Shown one piece after another: positions 30,994-35,525 of a stretch of 35,525 nucleotides of DNA. Made by a program: the position numbers and the translations under genes. How positions within the stretch are numbered: position 1 is the first letter of the stretch; every line of letters starts with the position of its first letter. The DNA comes from an uncultured bacterium (lineage in GTDB: Bacteria > Verrucomicrobiota > Kiritimatiellia > RFP12 > UBA1067): positions 1-35,525 of the forward strand of contig CACZAK010000042.1 of NCBI GenBank assembly GCA_902779075.1, in the 5' to 3' direction. Below the pieces are notes generated by a model, which was not told the origin of the DNA, did no database searches, and saw nothing but the letters and a program-made list of their open reading frames with translations.

Positions 30994-31983
30994 ATGGCTG
31001 ACGCCGCGAAAGAGACCGAACCCCGGCCGTTCACGCTCCGCGACTTTGTCGAGTTGGGGCGTGAGCGTCTGCACCTCGACGTTGTCGTGGGCGGGGAGGG
31101 GTTGCAGCACGAGGTGCAGGAGCCGATGTGCAATCGGCCCGGCCTCGCGCTGACTGGTTTCTACGGGTGTTTTGCCTGGCGTCGGCTCCAGGTGATCGGA
31201 CGGGCCGAGCAAGCCTACCTCGAGAGCCTGCCGTCCGGCGAAAGAATCGCGCGCGTCAAGGCCCTCATCCACCGCGGCGCCTACTGCATCATCTTCGCCA
31301 ACGGCATGCAGGTGCCGGATGGCCTGGAGGCCGAGGCGGCCGCGGCGGGCGCAGCCGTGATGCGCACGGACCTCTTGACGCGCGAATTCTTCCACCAGAG
31401 CACGTTCGTGCTGGAAACGCTGCGCGCGCCTAAGATTCGCATGTACGCAACAACCGTCGAGGTGGCTGGTCTAGGCGTGCTGATCGAAGGCGCGGCCGGA
31501 CTCGGTAAGAGCGAGACGGCGCTTGGCCTCATCAAGCGTGGCAACGCGCTGGTGGCGGACGACTTCACATGCATCCGCAAGGACGTGGCAATCAACGCGA
31601 TCTTCGCATCCGCGAGCGAAGTGACGCGCAACTACATGGAAATACGCGGAATTGGCATCATCAACGTACCGAAGGTGTTCGGCGTGACGGCAGTGCGCGG
31701 CGAGAAGAGGATCGACCTCGTCATCTCGCTCCAACGCATGGAGGACGTCAACGGCGAACTCGACCGCACCGGCCAGGAACGCCGCACGCGGACGATCCTC
31801 GGCGTGGAGGTGCCGCAGATCACGATCCCGGTCTCGGCCGGTCGCGACCTGGTGAACCTGATTGAGACCGCAGCGCAGCAGTACAAGCTGTTGGCGAGCG
31901 GTTATGACGCCGTGAAGGACCTTGACTCGCGCATCTGCGCCCGTGCCGAGGCCGCCGGTGCACAGACAGACGGGAGGGCCTAA
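30994..31983 (+). CDS. hprK: HPr kinase/phosphorylase with altered active-site residues
   Basis: 329 aa. It phosphorylates a serine of HPr using ATP and can reverse the reaction. An N-terminal regulatory domain (about 12-140) precedes the catalytic domain. The P-loop GAAGLGKSE is at 166-174, Asp189-Asp190 lie in VADDFTCIR, and the family signature MEIRGIGIINV (215-225) includes Glu216. ITIPVSAGRDLVNLIE is near the end. The conserved His before the P-loop (RTxxHG in Firmicute enzymes) appears replaced, since the aligned segment reads KIRMYATTVEV. The Ser of GDSGxGKS is Ala. It overlaps ptsH by one base (TAATG). Confidence 0.93.
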   Translation: MADAAKETEPRPFTLRDFVELGRERLHLDVVVGGEGLQHEVQEPMCNRPGLALTGFYGCFAWRRLQVIGRAEQAYLESLPSGERIARVKALIHRGAYCIIFANGMQVPDGLEAEAAAAGAAVMRTDLLTREFFHQSTFVLETLRAPKIRMYATTVEVAGLGVLIEGAAGLGKSETALGLIKRGNALVADDFTCIRKDVAINAIFASASEVTRNYMEIRGIGIINVPKVFGVTAVRGEKRIDLVISLQRMEDVNGELDRTGQERRTRTILGVEVPQITIPVSAGRDLVNLIETAAQQYKLLASGYDAVKDLDSRICARAEAAGAQTDGRA

Positions 31984-32270
31984 TGGCTGACGACAAACTG
32001 ACAAAAGAACTCACGCTCAAGAACAAGTACGGCATGCACGTGCGGCCGGCTGGGCTGTTCGCGAAGATCGCCTCGCGCTTCAACGCGGACGTGGAGGTGG
32101 AGAAGGACGGCAACGTGGTGAGCGGAAAATCCATCATGGCGCTCATGACGCTCGAGGCTGTGTGCGGAACGACGCTCAAGGTCACGGCCTCGGGGCCTCA
32201 GGCCAAAGAGGTGCTGGAGGAGCTGGAGGCGCTGGTCTCCCGCAAGTTCGACATCCCTGACGAGCAGTGA
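31983..32270 (+). CDS. ptsH: Phosphocarrier protein HPr
   Basis: 95 aa. Both phosphorylation sites are present: His19 in GMHVRPAG (target of Enzyme I) and Ser50 in VSGKSIMALMTLEA (target of HPr kinase). Length and fold order match HPr/NPr with a short C-terminal extension. It is encoded between the genes of its two partners, overlapping hprK by one base and ptsI by GTGA, so the three are probably made in step. No PTS permease or EIIA is in the window, which suggests a regulatory rather than a transport role. Confidence 0.96.
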   Translation: MADDKLTKELTLKNKYGMHVRPAGLFAKIASRFNADVEVEKDGNVVSGKSIMALMTLEAVCGTTLKVTASGPQAKEVLEELEALVSRKFDIPDEQ

Positions 32271-34102
32271 GCGATTGTCCGAACACGGACGCGCCATCAG
32301 GGCGCGCGGCGTCGGCGACGGTTTCCGTCTCCGGCCTTGCCACGTCCCGCGGCTTCGCCGTCGGACCCGTGTTCCTATACTCCAAGACCAGCGCGCTCTC
32401 CGTTCCCGAGTACATCCTTTCAGATGCCGACGTGGCGGCCGAGCTTAGCCGCTACCGGGCGGCCCTTGCTGAGACGCGCCGCCAGATTGAGGAGCTGGCT
32501 GCTAAGTTAAAGTCCGATGCGGACGGAATCGCGACAGACGTTCTCGCTAATCACCTGCTCCTTCTGGAAGACCCCGTGGCTATTTCCGCCGTGGAGCGTC
32601 GGATTAGAGATGAGCATCTCAACGCCGAGGCCGCAATCCGCCGTACGACGGACGACTTCCGCGCCATGTTCGCGAAGATGAAGGACGAATATCTCCGCGA
32701 ACGCCAGCGGGACGTCGAGGACATCGAGGCTCGCATGATGCGAATCCTGCTGGGATGCGGCGATTCGGCGTTCGAGCACGTCACAAGTCCCGTTATTGTT
32801 GTGGCAGACGACCTCACTCCGTCCGAGACCGTAACTTTCCCCCGCGAGCTGATTCTCGGCTTCGCCACGAATCGCGGCTCCGCTACGTCGCACGCGGCCC
32901 TGCTCGCCCGTGCGTTGGGGATTCCGGCGGTGGTGGGACTTGGCGACATTACATCCCGCGTTCAGGCAGGCGACATCATTCAGCTGGACGGCTCGACTGG
33001 CGTCGTCACCGTCAACCCGGACGCGCAGACGCGCGCCGCTTTCGACCGCCATGCGAAGAGCGAACAGGAGCTGCTCGCGCGCATTGAGAAGGATGACGTG
33101 GATGCAAGGGGAACATCCGTGCCGTCCGTGCGGCTGTGTGCGAACGTGCAGCCGGGCGTGTCGATCAAAGACCTTTCTTCATACGGTGCGCAGGGCATAG
33201 GGCTCTACCGCAGCGAGTACCTCTGGCTGGGCGGGGAGGCTGATCCCGACGAAGAAGAGCAGGTCGCCGCCTATTCCGAGGCCGCTCGGACGGCGGCGGA
33301 ACTCGGTGCCGACGCGCGAGTCGTCTTCCGCGTTCTTGATCTCGGCGGGGACAAGATGCAGCGCGGACAGCGCGTCCACGAGTCCAACCCGTTCCTCGGC
33401 AACCGGTCCATCCGCTACCTGCTTTCGCACCGCGAAGTGTTCCACGTGCAGTTGCGCGCCATCCTGCGCGCGAGCGTGCAGGGACCAAGCGCAGTGATGT
33501 ACCCCATGATCGCCACCCTTGATGAACTGCGCGAGGCGAATGCGGAGTTAGTCCGGGCGATGGAGTCCCTGCGCGCCGATGGCGTCCCGTTTGACGCGAA
33601 GATTCCGCGCGGCATGATGGTAGAGGTGCCGTCCGCAGCGCTGAACGCGGACGCCTTCGCGAAGGAATGTGACTTTTTCTCCATTGGCACGAACGATCTT
33701 GTCCAATATACGATGGCGGCGGACCGCGCGAACGAGCGAGTCTCGTACCTCTACCAGCCGGCGAATCCTGCCGTAATCAGGCTTGTGGACATGACGGTGC
33801 GTGCTGCGCGCGCAACTGGAATCCCAGTGGCTGTGTGCGGTGAGTCGGCCTCCGACCCGGTGCTGGGCGTCCTCTGGATGGGCCTTGGCGTGACGGAGCT
33901 TTCCATGAGCGCGGGCTACATTCCGCCGATTCGGAAGGTGCTTCAGGCGGTTTCTGCGGACGATGCGCGCGCACTTGCGGAGCGTGTGCTGGGGTACGGA
34001 TCGTCCCGTACGGCGGCGGAGATCTACGCTGAGTGCCGCGCGCTGGTGCTCTCGAAAGTCCCAGAGTTCGAGGAAATGCAGTCGTTTTTCACCGCTGGCT
34101 GA
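32267..34102 (+). CDS. ptsI: Phosphoenolpyruvate-protein phosphotransferase (Enzyme I)
   Basis: 611 aa. It transfers phosphate from PEP to HPr. The start is GTG 32267, overlapping the ptsH stop; the first 18 residues are an extension before SVSGLATSRGFAVGP. The HPr-binding helical region contains RERQRDVEDI. The active-site His209 lies in GSATSHAALLARALGIPAVVG. The PEP-binding barrel has GIGLYRSEYL, RVLDLGGDK, NPFLGNRSIRYLL, MMVEVPSA, SIGTNDLVQYTMAADR and the catalytic Cys524 in VCGESASD. All key residues are present, so it should be active. It has no GAF domain, unlike PtsP. It is the last gene of the operon. Confidence 0.96.
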   Translation: MSDCPNTDAPSGRAASATVSVSGLATSRGFAVGPVFLYSKTSALSVPEYILSDADVAAELSRYRAALAETRRQIEELAAKLKSDADGIATDVLANHLLLLEDPVAISAVERRIRDEHLNAEAAIRRTTDDFRAMFAKMKDEYLRERQRDVEDIEARMMRILLGCGDSAFEHVTSPVIVVADDLTPSETVTFPRELILGFATNRGSATSHAALLARALGIPAVVGLGDITSRVQAGDIIQLDGSTGVVTVNPDAQTRAAFDRHAKSEQELLARIEKDDVDARGTSVPSVRLCANVQPGVSIKDLSSYGAQGIGLYRSEYLWLGGEADPDEEEQVAAYSEAARTAAELGADARVVFRVLDLGGDKMQRGQRVHESNPFLGNRSIRYLLSHREVFHVQLRAILRASVQGPSAVMYPMIATLDELREANAELVRAMESLRADGVPFDAKIPRGMMVEVPSAALNADAFAKECDFFSIGTNDLVQYTMAADRANERVSYLYQPANPAVIRLVDMTVRAARATGIPVAVCGESASDPVLGVLWMGLGVTELSMSAGYIPPIRKVLQAVSADDARALAERVLGYGSSRTAAEIYAECRALVLSKVPEFEEMQSFFTAG

Positions 34103-34165
34103 CGCTAGTTTGGTCTTCGCCGGGGCCTTCTGTCCCGTCCGTTTTGAAATTCTAGGATTTCGCGC
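34103..34165 (+). other. Spacer after ptsI; no clear terminator
   Basis: This short gap shows only weak inverted pairs (CGGG near 34120 with CCCG near 34134, and GAAAT / ATTTC around 34145-34160). Nothing here qualifies as a strong terminator, although the next gene has its own promoter. The GAAAT palindrome directly before the -35 could be a regulator site. Confidence 0.3.
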
Positions 34166-34194
34166 TTGAATTTGCCGGGGAATAATCCTATAAT
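34166..34194 (+). promoter_or_regulatory. Near-consensus sigma-70 promoter for the oxidoreductase gene
   Basis: TTGAAT at 34166-34171, a 17-bp spacer and TATAAT at 34189-34194. The expected start near 34201 leaves a leader of about 38 nt with GAAGGAAAA before ATG 34239. It is the best promoter match in the window and fits a highly expressed central metabolic gene. Confidence 0.8.
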
Positions 34195-34196
34195 AA

Positions 34197-35525
<1,329 letters not shown>

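Overview
The window looks like a chromosomal segment of an anaerobic, Gram-negative, GC-rich bacterium. My best guess is the PVC group (Kiritimatiellota / Verrucomicrobiota-like, probably gut-derived), but this is inference without any database search. KDO synthesis (kdsA) and LPS export genes (lptC, lptA, lptB) point to an LPS outer membrane. A pyruvate:ferredoxin oxidoreductase points to anaerobic metabolism. HPr kinase, HPr and Enzyme I without PTS permeases, plus giant secreted proteins built from BspA-type leucine-rich repeats, InlB B-repeats, RHS repeats and GLUG-like repeats, fit that group. Every supported gene is on the + strand.

Region 1 (1-983) has no convincing intact gene. It holds large imperfect inverted repeats, a terminator-like hairpin, a cluster of three short palindromes and a 34-codon orphan signal-peptide ORF. 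Region 2 (984-17891) encodes three giant secreted proteins. The first is a metzincin / thioredoxin-like / leucine-rich-repeat protein of 1845 aa. The second is a 2543-aa RHS protein that continues about 1470 residues past its RHS core. The third is a 1109-aa InlB-repeat protein. All three end in the same unrecognised beta-rich C-terminal domain, placed behind a low-complexity linker. Short hairpin elements resembling REP sequences (GTAG or GGAG foot, covarying stems) sit inside the first two genes and in the intergenic DNA.

Region 3 (17959-27262) is a surface-glycan and carbohydrate block. It holds a split GT-C-like membrane glycosyltransferase, rhamnulokinase (rhaB), a DUF218/ElyC-like protein, two GT4 glycosyltransferases, a GNAT/FemAB-like acyltransferase, a polysaccharide deacetylase, a frameshifted secreted protein and a DUF1080 lipoprotein. 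The genes from 20954 to 25753 are tightly packed, and three of their junctions overlap by start and stop codon.

Region 4 (27286-34102) is a compact apparent operon kdsA-lptC-lptA-lptB-hpf-hprK-ptsH-ptsI behind an extended -10 promoter. It resembles the proteobacterial lpt-rpoN-hpf-ptsN neighbourhood, with rpoN missing and HPr kinase plus HPr/EI in place of ptsN. It ties LPS assembly and ribosome hibernation to a regulatory phosphorelay. Region 5 (34166-35525) is a near-consensus promoter driving a pyruvate:ferredoxin oxidoreductase that is cut off by the window edge and appears to lack an internal segment of about 20 residues.

Two apparent frameshifts and one internal deletion occur in otherwise well-conserved genes. 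They may be real, but they may also be assembly errors.
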